Of a stretch of DNA of 64,000 bases, positions 13,601 to 23,846 are shown piece after piece (within the stretch, counting starts at the first letter, position 1; each line of letters opens with the position of its first letter). The stretch comes from Phoebastria nigripes (Eukaryota > Chordata > Aves > Procellariiformes > Diomedeidae), in the NCBI GenBank assembly GCA_035582835.1, contig JAYKAV010003439.1, forward strand, positions 153,603 to 217,602, in the 5' to 3' direction. Under the pieces are notes generated by a model, which was given only the letters and a program-made list of their open reading frames with translations, searched no databases and was not told where the DNA came from. The translations under genes were made by a program, and so were the position numbers.

Positions 13601-16600
13601 GAGCTGACATCTTTCCGGGGCCTTTGTTCTTCGCTTGTCCCTTGCGGGCTCTTGCAGACAGAGAGCATCTTTGCAAGGCTGAAATTGGACATGAAGGCAT
13701 TTGAGCTGGATTTTTTAGCTGCTATTTGCAGTTGTTCCTGGAGTCCCCTCAGCAGCATGGGTGGCCTCAGTGCTTTCTCTCAAATGTTGGCAGCTGAGAG
13801 AAAGAGCAATGACTTCTGCGATGCTTTCAGCATAGGGCTTTTGTCTCACAAAATATAGATATATACAGTTGTCATTAGCCTGGGCTTACTGTGTCCGGCA
13901 GTATATTCAGTGCCATGATGGCTGCCGCGCTGCGGTTACTTCACAGACACCACAGGTGGTTTGCTCAGTTCTGCTGGGAGCAAAGCTGCAGTGGTTGGTG
14001 GTTGTGGGTGCTACTGCTGTTCCTAAAGGTAACCCAAACCCTTCCTTCCTCTGGGTATTACTGCTTGGGTACCTCCCTGGCTGTGCAGAGATGGAAATAG
14101 CAGAGGAAAGCAGACTCCACTAAGCATTCTCTGATTAAAGTTCATGCTGTTGTGGATCTGGGCATTAACTAATATTTCCATGTTTTGGTGCTGCTGTTGG
14201 GCAGTTCAATTCATAGATGAGTGTGTGGCCTGAGTTTTGCAAGTGTTGTACATGCTTACAATGCCCTGCACTAATAGCTCAGCACCACTGCAAAAAGCAC
14301 CAGTTTAGTCCAATAGCCAGTGCATCCTGCAGAGCAAACTGGGAGACTGAAATCCCTTTGGCTGAGTAAACTCAGGAAGTCTCACTTTACGGATCCAAGT
14401 CTGAAATTGCGGTCTATCCCTTCATCCCTGCAATCCACATAATCCCATTTACAGTCATAAGGTATTTCAGTGACCTGTATCTGCTGACAGCTTGAGCAGA
14501 GAGAGGACTGAACTTGCTTTGTATCTGATCTGGATGCAATGCTGAGCTGATGTTATGGATCTGAGACTTTTCTTCCAGCCTGGCTGGAATGCAAGACTTG
14601 ATTTCCCGTAAAACAGGCACATCTCCTTTGATATCTTAATCATAGAATGGTTTGGGTTGGAAGGGACCTTAAAGATTATCTAGTTCCAGCCCCCTTGCCA
14701 TGGGCAGGGACACCTTCCACTAGATCAGGTTGTTCAAAGCCTCATCCAACCTGGCCTTAAACACTTCCAGGGAGGGGGCATCTGCAACTTCTCTGGGTAA
14801 CCTGTTCCAGTGTCTCACCACCCTCACAGTAAGGAATTTATTCCTAATACCTAATCTAAATCTACCCTCTTTCAGTTTAAAACCACTACCCCTTGTCCTA
14901 TCACTACACTCCATGATAAAGAGTCCCTCCCCATCTTTCCTGTAGGCCCCCTTTAAGTACTGGAAGGCTGTGCTCTTGTACACATCCCTGCAGACAGAGC
15001 AGTAATTTAAATGGAGGTGCTGGTTTTACTGTGGAAGATGCATCCCTCCAAAAGGCTGAGCAAGTTCAGCTCCTGTTCAGGTCAGGAAAAAACATGTGTA
15101 GTGTTCCACAAGCTCTGTCCCATTTTCGTGCTGCATTTGTGCCTGGAGGGCGTCAGTAGTAACCAGCCTCAACCAGCTTAGAAAAAGGATGCCAGAACTG
15201 AGTGCCCTGCACAGTAGTGCCCTGAAAATAAATATGCAAGCTCCCCCGTGGCAGGGTCATAAAATAACAATGTAAACATGTATGTACCTGGTCCCTGCAG
15301 CCCAGTGTCCATCCTCAGACAGTGAACACCCAGGGAGGACACGGGACCAGGGCAGACTGATGATGGTAACTCCCAAGAGGCTGTTGGCTTCCAGCCATCT
15401 CCAGCCCTGGGACGTGTCCAATCTGTGTCAGTGGTTCCCAGAGCATGTCCTATCCTGTGTGGGCACTGACAGGAGCAGTGTGATGGGGTCCGTCAGGATG
15501 TCTTTAGCCGATAACCTTTTCTGAGGAGCATCAGAGAGGGGCTTGTTGCTGTTCCTGTGTGGGGAAGGAGCTGGAGGTGGTACTGCTGGAGCAGCACCCG
15601 GCCTCTCTCCTCTCACCCTGCCATGCTTTCTGTGCAGAACGACATCTACGAGTGGAGCCGAGACCACCGTGTGCACCACAAGTACTCGGAGACGGACGCA
15701 GACCCACATAATGCCCGCCGTGGCTTCTTCTTCTCCCACATTGGCTGGCTGTTCGTGCGCAAGCACCGAGAGGTTATAGAGAAGGGGAGGAAACTGGATT
15801 TCACTGACCTTCTGGACGACCCAGTCGTCAGGTTCCAAAGAAAGTAAGTGGGAGCGCTGGGCCCTCNTGCAAGGCTGGGTGGAGAGGTGCCTCTGCCTGG
15901 TTGTCTAGGTGTGGCTCATTCCTTATTTTTATCTTTCCCTTTTCTCCCCCAAGATATCCCTGCCACCTTGATTAGAAGCATTAGGACTGCCGTCCCTCTG
16001 GCCTCCACTATTACCCTGTGCCATGCTTGCTGACTGTCCTTGCAGGCTCTGCTGCACAAGCAGTGAGCCCTGTTTTTGTCCCTCTGCTTTTCCAAAAAGC
16101 CAGGGCTGGCTGAGAAAACAGCCACAGCAGAAGTTGCTGGGATCTTGGCCTTCTCCTTTGATCATTGGAGCAAATGCTGTAATCACTAACTGCCTTAATG
16201 CAGAAGTGCACATTTCACTCTGCAAACTCATCTTTGGCACTTGTGGGCCAGCACAGACCAAGCGCTTCCTCTCCCAAGACTGTCATTCTTCACAGGATTA
16301 ATTATCTCCCTTGAGAATTAGCACAGACCTAGTTCAGTTTGCTACACACTCTGCGAGAGGTGAGAATTGAACAACATGCTTTGTCCTCTGAGAGTTACCT
16401 GTATTTTAGGCACAAGAAGACTGTCTCTGCCTGCAAGCATTTGGTCCAGGTACTTCAGCAAACCACATAAACTCATTTCTGAGTGTTTTATGGGTGAGGG
16501 GAGCAGTCAGTTGAGTCCAGAAATCAGTTTCTTTTTTGCATTAGAGAAATCCGTGCACTAGCAGAATTACCGCTGCATCGGAAGAGCTCCAGGGGCGAGG

Positions 16601-19600
16601 AATTCACTGCCTTCTATGTATTGTTGCTTTTACTGGTTCCTCAGTCAGCAGTGCCTGTTTGCAAAGGCTCCCTTGCAGTTTGCTGCAGCTCCTCTTGGTT
16701 GTATTATTACCTTTTCCAAGACAACAGCATCCCACGAGAAGCAGGCTCTACTGCTTTGGTTATACTGCAGATGTTTTGTAGTGAAGAAGTGTATGTTTTC
16801 TGCAGGGAAGTTATGTCTTAGCAAAGTCTCTGGTCTGGATTTGAATATAGGACTTTGGAGTTTACCTTCCCTTATCTGGGAAGAAAAAGTCAGGTTTTTC
16901 CTTTCTATAAGGTTGAAGTGGTGGGTTTTTTTGACAGCATGGAAAACCTGGCAGGTCAGATCAGTAAGAATCATGATAAACCCTTCTTTGTCACGTTTCA
17001 TTTTAACGCCAGATTGTTAGCTTTGCTGAATTTAGTGGTGCTGGTGAACTGTGGATGAGGTACCAATCAATCAGTTTAAAACCACATCACTTCAGCTGAA
17101 ATCACAGTACTGCTCCAGGCATGACTGACAGCAAAATTTACCCTCTGTGAATAACGGAGCAATAATCCTGCATGTGATGTGAAAGAGAGACTCACAGGTG
17201 AAGTGTCTTCACGACAAAGTTTTCATGCGGTGAAAGCAGCACTGTTCCCCAAGCATGTGTTGAGGCATTGGTTCCCCTGAACTCGAGGTAAGGAGGTTTC
17301 TCATTCCAGGGTGGATGTTTCAGTCAGAGGGAGACAGAGAAAATGTAGTCGGGTGCTTGTTTGGATGTGAGATCTCATGTCTTCATCAAAGACTTCAGTC
17401 TGGGCTTCTTGCATCTCTCAGAATGGTTTTAATTGGTGCGAGATAAGCTGTTTTCATATTTTGTTTTATTTCCCGGAGTGGGAGAGGCTTTGAACTTTGA
17501 AGGAGTTTTCTGGACTGGAAAATATTTTTCTCCTCCAGCTCTACTTAAATCCTGGCCTTGAATTGATGAGGTTTGCAAACCTTATCCACAGCCTGGTTCA
17601 GAAGTCAGTCAGATGAGTGGGAAATTATCTGTTATCTTTGGTGGAGCGAAAAATGGGGACTGTTTCCTTTGGAGAGCCTTGGCTCAGGTAAGTGAAGATA
17701 GAGTTCTGTGAGAGAGCTGAGGAGATGCTCTCTTTTCACCATGGTTGGTGTTGCTGGAAAGCTGCAGATCTCCTTCTGGAGCCCAGCATGTGAGGCACAA
17801 CCTCCAAACAACAACAAAAAATATCAAACAAAGAACTTGCGGGGCAAGAGGTTCATTTATTTCATACACAAGATGATCAAAACTAGCTGGTGTGTTATAT
17901 ATGAGAACCATGTTCATGGAAACTTCCTTCCTTCCAAAAATACTGCTAATATTAACATTTTTCCAATCCTCTGTGGGTTTTAATTGAAAATTTTTTGTGT
18001 TTGTTTTTGTCAAACCAGATTGACAGTTCTTCCTATCTGAAAAACTTTCAGCAAATGGAAAGTTTTAGTAACTGTTTAATAAATCCAAACTCTGTTCTTC
18101 CTCATCCCTTCCAGAAAACTCAACAAAAGCAGGAGTCTATTTTAAACCTGTCATATGGGCACAAATAAGATGGATCTTACTTCGCGTTTCTTTTCTTTCT
18201 GCACCCTTCAAAATCCTGTCACCTCAGCCTACCGCTCTAGTTTCATGTGGCAGCTTGCTTTGATGATGATACCCTGGGATCACTGTGGGCTGTAGTAAAT
18301 CTGGGCTTCAGGGAGGTGGAAGGGCTCAACGGGGAAGACGGGGCCTTGTTTCCTCTAGAGCTGGGGACACACTGTAGGTGGCTCCCAAGCTGCACTGTCT
18401 TGCTGCTCTCCGCTTCTGAGTGCCATTAGCCCGTTGTCCATTTAGAGTCATTTATTTCCTATCTCGCTTTTGGCTTTGCCTCCCCACTTCTTGCTGAGCT
18501 GCTCCCTTTCTCCACTTGCCTTGGATTAATTCCCCCAGCATGATTTTTCTCTTTGTTTCTCCCACCATGGTCTCTGCTCTTCACCTCTGTGCTCCCTGCA
18601 TCCTATGCTCTCTCTTCCCTGCCTTGCCTGGGCATGTGGCTTTAGCTGTACTATAAAGCTTTCCTGTTTTTCTCAGACTGTTTGGCTCCTTCCCTCCCCA
18701 TTTTGCACTGCACACTGATTTTGTCCAATATATGGAGGAGTGGCAGGGCTTGTGCCAGTCAGTGGGCTGGGAGAGCAGCAGTAATCCTGGCCCCCAGGCC
18801 AAGACGCGTCTTTGTCCTCACCCTTGGCAGGGTGCCCATGGTTTCTCGGCAGCTGCTTTGAGTCTGCCACCACTGTTGGAGCTCATGCAGCAGCAGTGGT
18901 TCAGAAGGGAGCTGCTCCTGCCCTGTGCTGCAGATTTCCTTCTGATTTGAGCATGGGGGAAGCCTTTGCTGGCTCTTAGTAGTGAACGTGTTTCCGACAC
19001 AGCTCTGCCGATGCCACGCCAAGACCCGGGCTTTTCCAGTCCCAAAGCCAGGCCCTAGGTGCAGGGTGTGCAGCGAACTCTGTGCTTCCCCAGGTTTAAA
19101 GGTGCTCAACTTCAGAGGTTTGCTTTGGGACTGGGTCTCAGCTGTTCAGCTTCAGTGTTACCTGCTGCTTCAGGGTTTCGGGTTGTCTTGGCATTTTGAA
19201 TTGCACTTGGAAAAATTATGTCATGATTGTGGGTGTCTGAAATGTTCCCTGCTGCCCTGGTTATGGGGCCAGCCCAGGTTATGCCAGGGGTTTCTGGCAG
19301 AGCCGTGTCTCCAGAGATCCAACCCCACTTCACCCCAGCTGTCATTCCCACCATGGTAATGGTGTCCTTTTCTTTCCCCGCAGGTATTACAAGAGTTCGG
19401 TTGTGCTGATGTGCTTTGTGATCCCTACCTTTGTGCCATGGTACCTCTGGGGCGAGAGTCTGTGGAACGCCTACTTCCTTGCCTCCATCCTCCGGTACAC
19501 CATCTCCCTCAATGTCACCTGGCTGGTCAACAGCGCTGCTCACATGTATGGCAACCGCCCTTATGACAAGTACATCAACCCCAGGCAGAACACCTTTGTC

Positions 19601-20374
19601 ACTCTGGGAGCCATTGGTAAGTGCTGTAGCCCTGGGTAGAGCTTTGCAAACTCAGAGCAACATCCCATCCTGTTTCACCCTGGTTGGGGCTTTGGGCACC
19701 TGCAACCAGACACCACTTGGAGCCAGGGCTTGGAGGAGGTTGGAGCTTGCGGATCCTGGAGGAAGGCTTCCTTGTTCTACTGGTGGTGCCCACATTGAAA
19801 TAATGCCATGTAGTCTCTGGGCAGAGATGTGTTCACAGTAGCAATCCTCTTTTCTCAGCAGTCAGCTGGGGGCAGCGCAGCAGAAGTAAGTGACTCTGCT
19901 TCTTACTCGGTTGTGTGTCTCCTCTCTTGAAGCACTTACGGTTTTCTTCCCTGAGCGTAAGGGGTGGAACATGCCCCTTTCCTGCTGGGGAGGAAAGCCC
20001 AAACCACTGAAATGGAGTCCGTTGTGGGTCTGCCCCAAAGGTCTCCCATAGCCAGGGGTGGAGCATAACCTGCACTGGATTCAGGACTTGGGAAACGGGC
20101 GCTGGGATGTCCCACCTGAGTGTGTTCCTAAGTTCATAAACGTGCCGGCCATGTGGTCTTTAAACTTCCTCTCTGTTTTTCAGGTGAGGGTTTCCACAAC
20201 TACCACCACACCTTCCCATTCGACTACTCAGCCAGTGAGCTGGGCCTGAAGTTCAACCCGACCACATGGTTCATTGACTTCATGTTTTGGTTGGGGTTGG
20301 TCACTGACCGCAAGCAGGCTCCGAAGGAGATGATCCAGGCTCGCAAGGAAAGGACTGGAGATGGCAGTGCTTGA
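10567..20374 (+). CDS. SCD5: stearoyl-CoA desaturase 5, exons 2-5 (gene partial at 5' end)
   Basis: SCD5 is an endoplasmic-reticulum membrane Delta9 fatty-acyl-CoA desaturase. It introduces the cis-9 double bond into palmitoyl- and stearoyl-CoA with a diiron centre, cytochrome b5 and O2. Four exons (10567-10697, 15638-15843, 19384-19616, 20184-20374) splice in phase through GT/AG sites and encode 253 residues, the same number as human SCD5 from Ala78 to its end, so no indel is needed. All histidine boxes are present: HRLWSH in exon 2, DHRVHH in exon 3, NSAAH in exon 4 and FHNYHH in exon 5. Two hydrophobic segments fall in exon 4. SCD5 rather than SCD is indicated by residue-level similarity and by the neighbours TMEM150C and ENOPH1. 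Exon 1 is outside the window, so the start codon and promoter cannot be described. It appears intact over the part seen. Confidence 0.97.
14639..14992 (-). mobile_element. CR1 LINE, 5'-truncated 3' end
   Basis: Read on the - strand this is the end of a chicken-repeat-1 LINE: the C-terminus of ORF2 followed by the short 3' UTR, finishing at 14640 with the CR1 3'-terminal octamer (catagaat on the + strand at 14641-14648). The motif 'ggtttgggttggaagggacc' beside it is the standard avian CR1 3' signature. CR1 copies are usually severely 5'-truncated, as here. The 5' boundary near 14992 is approximate. It lies antisense within SCD5 intron 2. Confidence 0.93.
14720..14983 (-). pseudogene. CR1 ORF2 C-terminal fragment (87 codons open)
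   Basis: An open stretch of 87 codons ends at the natural ORF2 stop. It contains the CR1 ORF2 C-terminal phrases SDRTRGSGFKLKEGRF and HWNRLPREV. The reverse-transcriptase and endonuclease domains are absent, so the fragment cannot retrotranspose. It is open but has no own promoter visible and is a relic, not a host gene. Confidence 0.9.
15638..15843 (+). CDS. SCD5: SCD5 exon 3
   Basis: The exon has 206 nt, with acceptor ctgtgcag and donor AA|gtaagt (phase 2). It carries the second histidine box in the context WSRDHRVHHKYSETDADPHN, which is the diiron-binding HxxHH motif of acyl-CoA desaturases, followed by the conserved GFFFSHIGWL amphipathic segment. Confidence 0.97.
15844..19383 (+). other. 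SCD5: SCD5 intron 3
   Basis: The intron is 3.5 kb, from gtaagt to ccgcag. No gene, RNA or transposon signature was recognised. Open frames are short and lack any family motif. Confidence 0.9.
19384..19616 (+). CDS. SCD5: SCD5 exon 4
   Basis: The exon has 233 nt, joined in phase at both ends (first base completes a Lys codon; last base starts the Gly codon finished by exon 5). It encodes two membrane segments (VVLMCFVIPTFVPWYLWG and the following YFLASILRYTISLNVTWL) and the conserved NSAAHMYGNRPYD histidine motif. Donor is G|gtaagt. Confidence 0.97.
19617..20183 (+). other. SCD5: SCD5 intron 4
   Basis: A 567-bp intron bounded by gtaagt and tttttcag. Nothing else was seen in it. Confidence 0.92.
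20184..20374 (+). CDS. SCD5: SCD5 exon 5, coding part, stop TGA
   Basis: The coding part is 191 nt after a tttttcag acceptor. It contains the third histidine box EGFHNYHHTFP, the family FDYSASELG motif, a final hydrophobic stretch and a charged, ER-cytosolic tail ending GDGSA. The stop TGA is at 20372-20374. Confidence 0.97.
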
Positions 20375-20410
20375 AAAGTAATGCTTCGCTGTGCCAGCGC
20401 TGTCATACAC

Positions 20411-20424
20411 GTGGGTGGGTGGGT
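20411..20424 (+). repeat. short (GTGG)n tract
   Basis: The sequence gtgggtgggtgggt lies in the proximal SCD5 3' UTR just after the stop codon. It is a short simple repeat. Confidence 0.8.
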
Positions 20425-21138
20425 GTACACGTGCCCCCATGCCTGTGGTGGATTTATTTTCCTCTGGGTAAAATTAGTTTTTTCAGATCAGTTGGGCCAA
20501 ATTAATTCCCCAGGAACAGATTTGGCCCCAGCTTTTTTTCCTTATTAGCTGTCTTATGTCCAAACTTCAGACTATTAAGTGTAAAAATGTTATCTATTAT
20601 TTAATATTATAGTTAAACAGGAGAGAGATTTGATTTTAGTCACTGTAGTTCATGTCTGAAGTACACTGTAATTTGCTTGTTCATGGTAAACGTTGGCAGG
20701 TTGGAGGAACTAACTATCCTTTCCAAGTGCAGTTAAGGGAGATTTTTGTTTCTACTGTTAATCAGATATGTTTTTGAGATGCATCTCTTGGAGGGGATGG
20801 GGCAGGGCTCAATGTGCTATTTCAAGTACAGACTAATGGGAAGGACAGTAACAGCACCGATGAAAATCAGGATGTCCAAGGGGAAAAATCGGCCTAAATT
20901 TAATTAGACGTTTGTTTGAAAACCTGCTTTCTTCTTTTTGTTAGCCCTGTTGGCCAGCCCAGTGCGCTGCTGTCGTTGCTAAATATGAAAACCATTTATT
21001 GCTGAGCAGGCTTTTGTGTTGAAGATTAGTCTCTATACAGGCCAAAATACCACCTGATGCTATGTTGAGATGATTCCTTTGTTGTTGCATATACACTGTA
21101 ATTTGTAAAGGTATAGAGCTCAACCATGTCTTAAGCCA

Positions 21139-21144
21139 AATAAA
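21139..21144 (+). terminator. SCD5: SCD5 proximal polyadenylation signal AATAAA
   Basis: Canonical hexamer 765 bp after the stop codon, followed within 30 bp by GT-rich sequence (ggtttcaatgtttgg) suitable as a downstream element. Confidence 0.65.
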
Positions 21145-21395
21145 GCTTTGGTTTCAATGTTTGGAGACCTAAGTTATATTCTAATTGGTCATGGCCATCG
21201 ATGCATGCATATTTTAGCTCCTTTTGCACAACAGGCAATTTCTTTTTCTACCTTTGACTAGCAGGTCTTAGAAAACTGACCTTTATCTAAGTCAGAGTCT
21301 CTACTAATATTTCAGCTGCATGCAACATCCATTGGTTTCTGAGCAAAATATAATGACAGTTATATAGCTTCTGAATTTTAACAATTGCCTTGTTT

Positions 21396-21420
21396 AAAAA
21401 AAAAAAAAAAAAAAAAAAAA
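21396..21420 (+). repeat. A(25) homopolymer
   Basis: Twenty-five consecutive A. There is no target duplication or reverse-transcribed body, so it is treated as a genomic homopolymer inside the long SCD5 3' UTR. Confidence 0.9.
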
Positions 21421-21680
21421 GAAGCATGTGGAATTAATGGGACATATAGCCCTTTGTGTTAGATGTTAGCCAGTGCAGAAGAGAGGCTTTGTACTGTCAG
21501 CACTGGAGCACTTTTGAAGATAGAGGACATGACTTTCATTTATAAAGGAGGTCACTGCCTTGCCCCTCGGAGAGGGAGTGCCTGTTTCCCAGCTGTGCAG
21601 CCCCATGCCCTGGGCAAGACAGGGATCTCGAGATAACTGAGACTCAGGCCCAGATATTTTCAGGAAAGATGTAGAACTGG

Positions 21681-21701
21681 AAAAAAAAAAAAAAAAAAAA
21701 A
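21681..21701 (+). repeat. A(21) homopolymer
   Basis: Twenty-one consecutive A upstream of the distal polyadenylation signal; a plausible internal-priming site for oligo-dT cDNA. Confidence 0.9.
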
Positions 21702-21848
21702 GAAAATGGTTTCTTTTTGTTCTGTTTCTTGTTTTTTAAATGATGCCATATAATATAAAAGAGTTGTCTTTATTCTGTATTTCATCCAGCAGGTGTTTTA
21801 ACAGTGTTACTTTGCCATTAATGATGTGTAAACTCTTGAGAGATTTAC

Positions 21849-21854
21849 AATAAA
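21849..21854 (+). terminator. SCD5: SCD5 distal polyadenylation signal AATAAA
   Basis: Canonical hexamer about 1.48 kb past the stop, followed by T-rich sequence (gttttattttg). It is the last signal before sequence that looks intergenic. Confidence 0.55.
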
Positions 21855-22570
21855 CAGTTATGAGTTAGACTGGCTGCTATGTTTTATTTTGAAACATCTC
21901 CTAAAGCAAAGGGCTTTGTGCATCACACATCAGAATTACAGCAGTGTTTCGCTTGGCGTTTCTAGCTATTCACTTGGTGCAGCGTTTCCAAAATACCTAC
22001 CCACTCAGCATTTATGGTTTCCTCGTCAGTGGAAGAGGAGTGTTGTCAAATGGAAGGGCAGCAAGAGATTTGATTACTTCAGGCTTAGTGGCCAAAGCTG
22101 ATAGAGGGGGAAAAAGAAAACTCAAGGTGACATAAGCTTGAAAGGAAACTGTGGCAAGTTCTTGCATGTGAAAATCCCACTTTAATAGCAAAATATCAGC
22201 CCAATGTGACTGCAGGACAACGCTTTGACCAAAAATATTAAGTATTTTGTTTAGATTTTGCTATAAGGTCTCCTTGTTTCTGCTGAGGTGTGCCAGAAGT
22301 CATGTCTTCATGTGCATTCATCCGGAGTTGGGGCCGTTTGACAAACATGGGAATTACACGCACACAAGTAGGAGAGGTCTCCCCACCACCCCCTACAGTG
22401 CCAGCAGGAGGGGGTGGAAACAGGCTCCCAGAGCTGGGAGGTTTCCGACCTGCTGGTTGGAAAGATAGCACTGTTGCTTCCTTCTTTGCACAGTCAATGG
22501 GCAGTTGGAGAGCAGCAAAAATCATTGGGAACCCGCCTTCAAAATGATGCAGGCGATGGTTTTGGGCTTC

Positions 22571-23112
22571 GTCATGGTTTAACCCTAGCCAGCAACTAAA
22601 CACCACACAGCAGCTCACTCACTCCCCCCACTTCCGGTGGGGTGGGGGAGAAAAGCAGGAGTGTAAAAGTGAGAAAACTTGTGGGTTGAGATAAAAACAG
22701 TTTAATTGAACTAGAATAAAGCAAAATAGTAATAATAATAATAGAATATACAAAGCAAGTGATGCATGATGGAATTGCTCACCACCTGCTGACTGATGCC
22801 CAGCCAGTCCCTGAGCCCTGATCGCTGCTTCCCGGACCACGCCTCCTAGTTTATATACTGAGCATGACATCATATGGTATGGAATACCCTGTTGGCGGGT
22901 TGGGTTAGCTGTCCTGGCTATGCTCCCTCCCAGCTTCTTGTGCACCTGGCAGAGCATGGGAAGCTGAAAAGTCCTTGACTAGTGTAAGAACTACTTAGCA
23001 ACAACAAAAACACCAGTGCGCCATCAACATTCTTCTCATACCAAACCCAAAACATGACACTATACCAGTGACTAGAAAGAAAATTAACTCTATCCCAGCT
23101 GGAACCAGGACA
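22571..23112 (-). mobile_element. solo LTR of an endogenous retrovirus (copy A)
   Basis: The 542-bp element is homologous end to end, in reverse orientation, to the 5' LTR at 60603-61138. On the - strand it begins TGTCCTGGTTCC and ends near GGTTAAACCATGAC. It contains a TATA box (ttatata on + at 22851-22857), the conserved GGAGGCGTGGTC box after it and a T-rich 3' third. Flanks GGCTTC (22565-22570) and GACTTG (23113-23118) agree at 4 of 6 bases, consistent with a decayed 6-bp target duplication. No internal retroviral sequence adjoins it. It sits about 0.7 kb past the SCD5 distal polyadenylation signal, antisense to SCD5. Confidence 0.9.
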
Positions 23113-23769
23113 GACTTGATGTTTGGAGTGTAGGAGCAAAGCTGGGAAGATGCACAAATGCCTAATATTACTGGTGCTCCCATCATTTAATTTTGCAATT
23201 TCCTGACTAGAGAACTGCAGTGAATGCACTTTACAGGCACTTAGATACACATCTTCCTGTTGATCTTTACCATACTTTAGATCCCCCCCCTTTTTTTTTT
23301 CCTTTTGTACTGCTATTACTTGGACTTCCTTAAGGTGATTCCTGTCAAGTATGTGGTGTAAGTAGAATAACTGGCCCTGCGAAGAGGTACATGCTGTTCT
23401 GAACCTCTCTACCTGACTACCTGAAATTACAACAAGGTAATTTTTTTTTTCCCCCGCTGTGGGTGTAAGACTCCAGCAGCAACAGCAGTTCCAGTGGGAT
23501 TCAGGGATCTGAGATTTTGAAACCATTGGCAAGTTACCCATGGTTCTGAGAAACTGAAAGTAAAGAAACATTCAGAAAAGGAAAAGCTCCTCCATCAAAT
23601 GTCTTATCTTGGAGCTTGTACTACCTGAATTCCTGTTTCTGTAGATGAACTTCTCCATGTGGTGGAGTTGATCAAAAGATGTCAGTTAGCCTTTGCAGGA
23701 AAACTAGATTTTTGAAGGGAATGCCCTGAATTTTGGTAAAACAAGGAATCCTTCCATGCATTTCCTTTA

Positions 23770-23846
23770 TTGCTTATTTGTTTTGATTTTTTTGCATGTT
23801 TGTTTTGAATTTTTTGCTTGTTTGTTTTGATTTTGTTTTGTTTTGG
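23770..23846 (+). repeat. TTTG-rich imperfect tandem repeat
   Basis: Three imperfect copies of a roughly 22-base T-rich unit containing tttgttttga, each separated by tttttgc. It is simple-sequence expansion in intergenic DNA. Confidence 0.75.

Larger units (their letters stand above)
10698..15637 (+). other. SCD5: SCD5 intron 2
   Basis: The intron is 4.9 kb and starts with gtgggg and ends with ctgtgcag. Its only recognisable content is a reverse-oriented CR1 LINE 3' end at about 14.64-14.99 kb. A T-rich tract sits at 11525-11539. Nothing else coding or structural was recognised. Confidence 0.9.
20375..21870 (+). other. SCD5: SCD5 3' UTR (approximate end)
   Basis: The stretch is A/T-rich with an AU-rich core (tattatttaatattat near 20595-20612), consistent with a regulated 3' UTR. 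Two canonical AATAAA signals follow, at 21139-21144 and 21849-21854. Between them are genomic A runs of 25 (21396-21420) and 21 (21681-21701). The true end cannot be fixed without transcript data. Confidence 0.7.

Noticed and set aside
10567..20374. Identity as SCD (the broadly expressed liver-type desaturase)
   Set aside because: Residues and the TMEM150C/ENOPH1 neighbours match SCD5; SCD lies in a different neighbourhood.
21396..21420. Poly(A) tail of a processed pseudogene
   Set aside because: No intronless gene copy precedes it and no target duplication flanks it; the preceding sequence is SCD5 3' UTR.
22918..23571. 217-codon - strand open frame
   Set aside because: Its C-terminal part lies in solo LTR copy A and the rest has no family signature; it is chance reading through repeat DNA.
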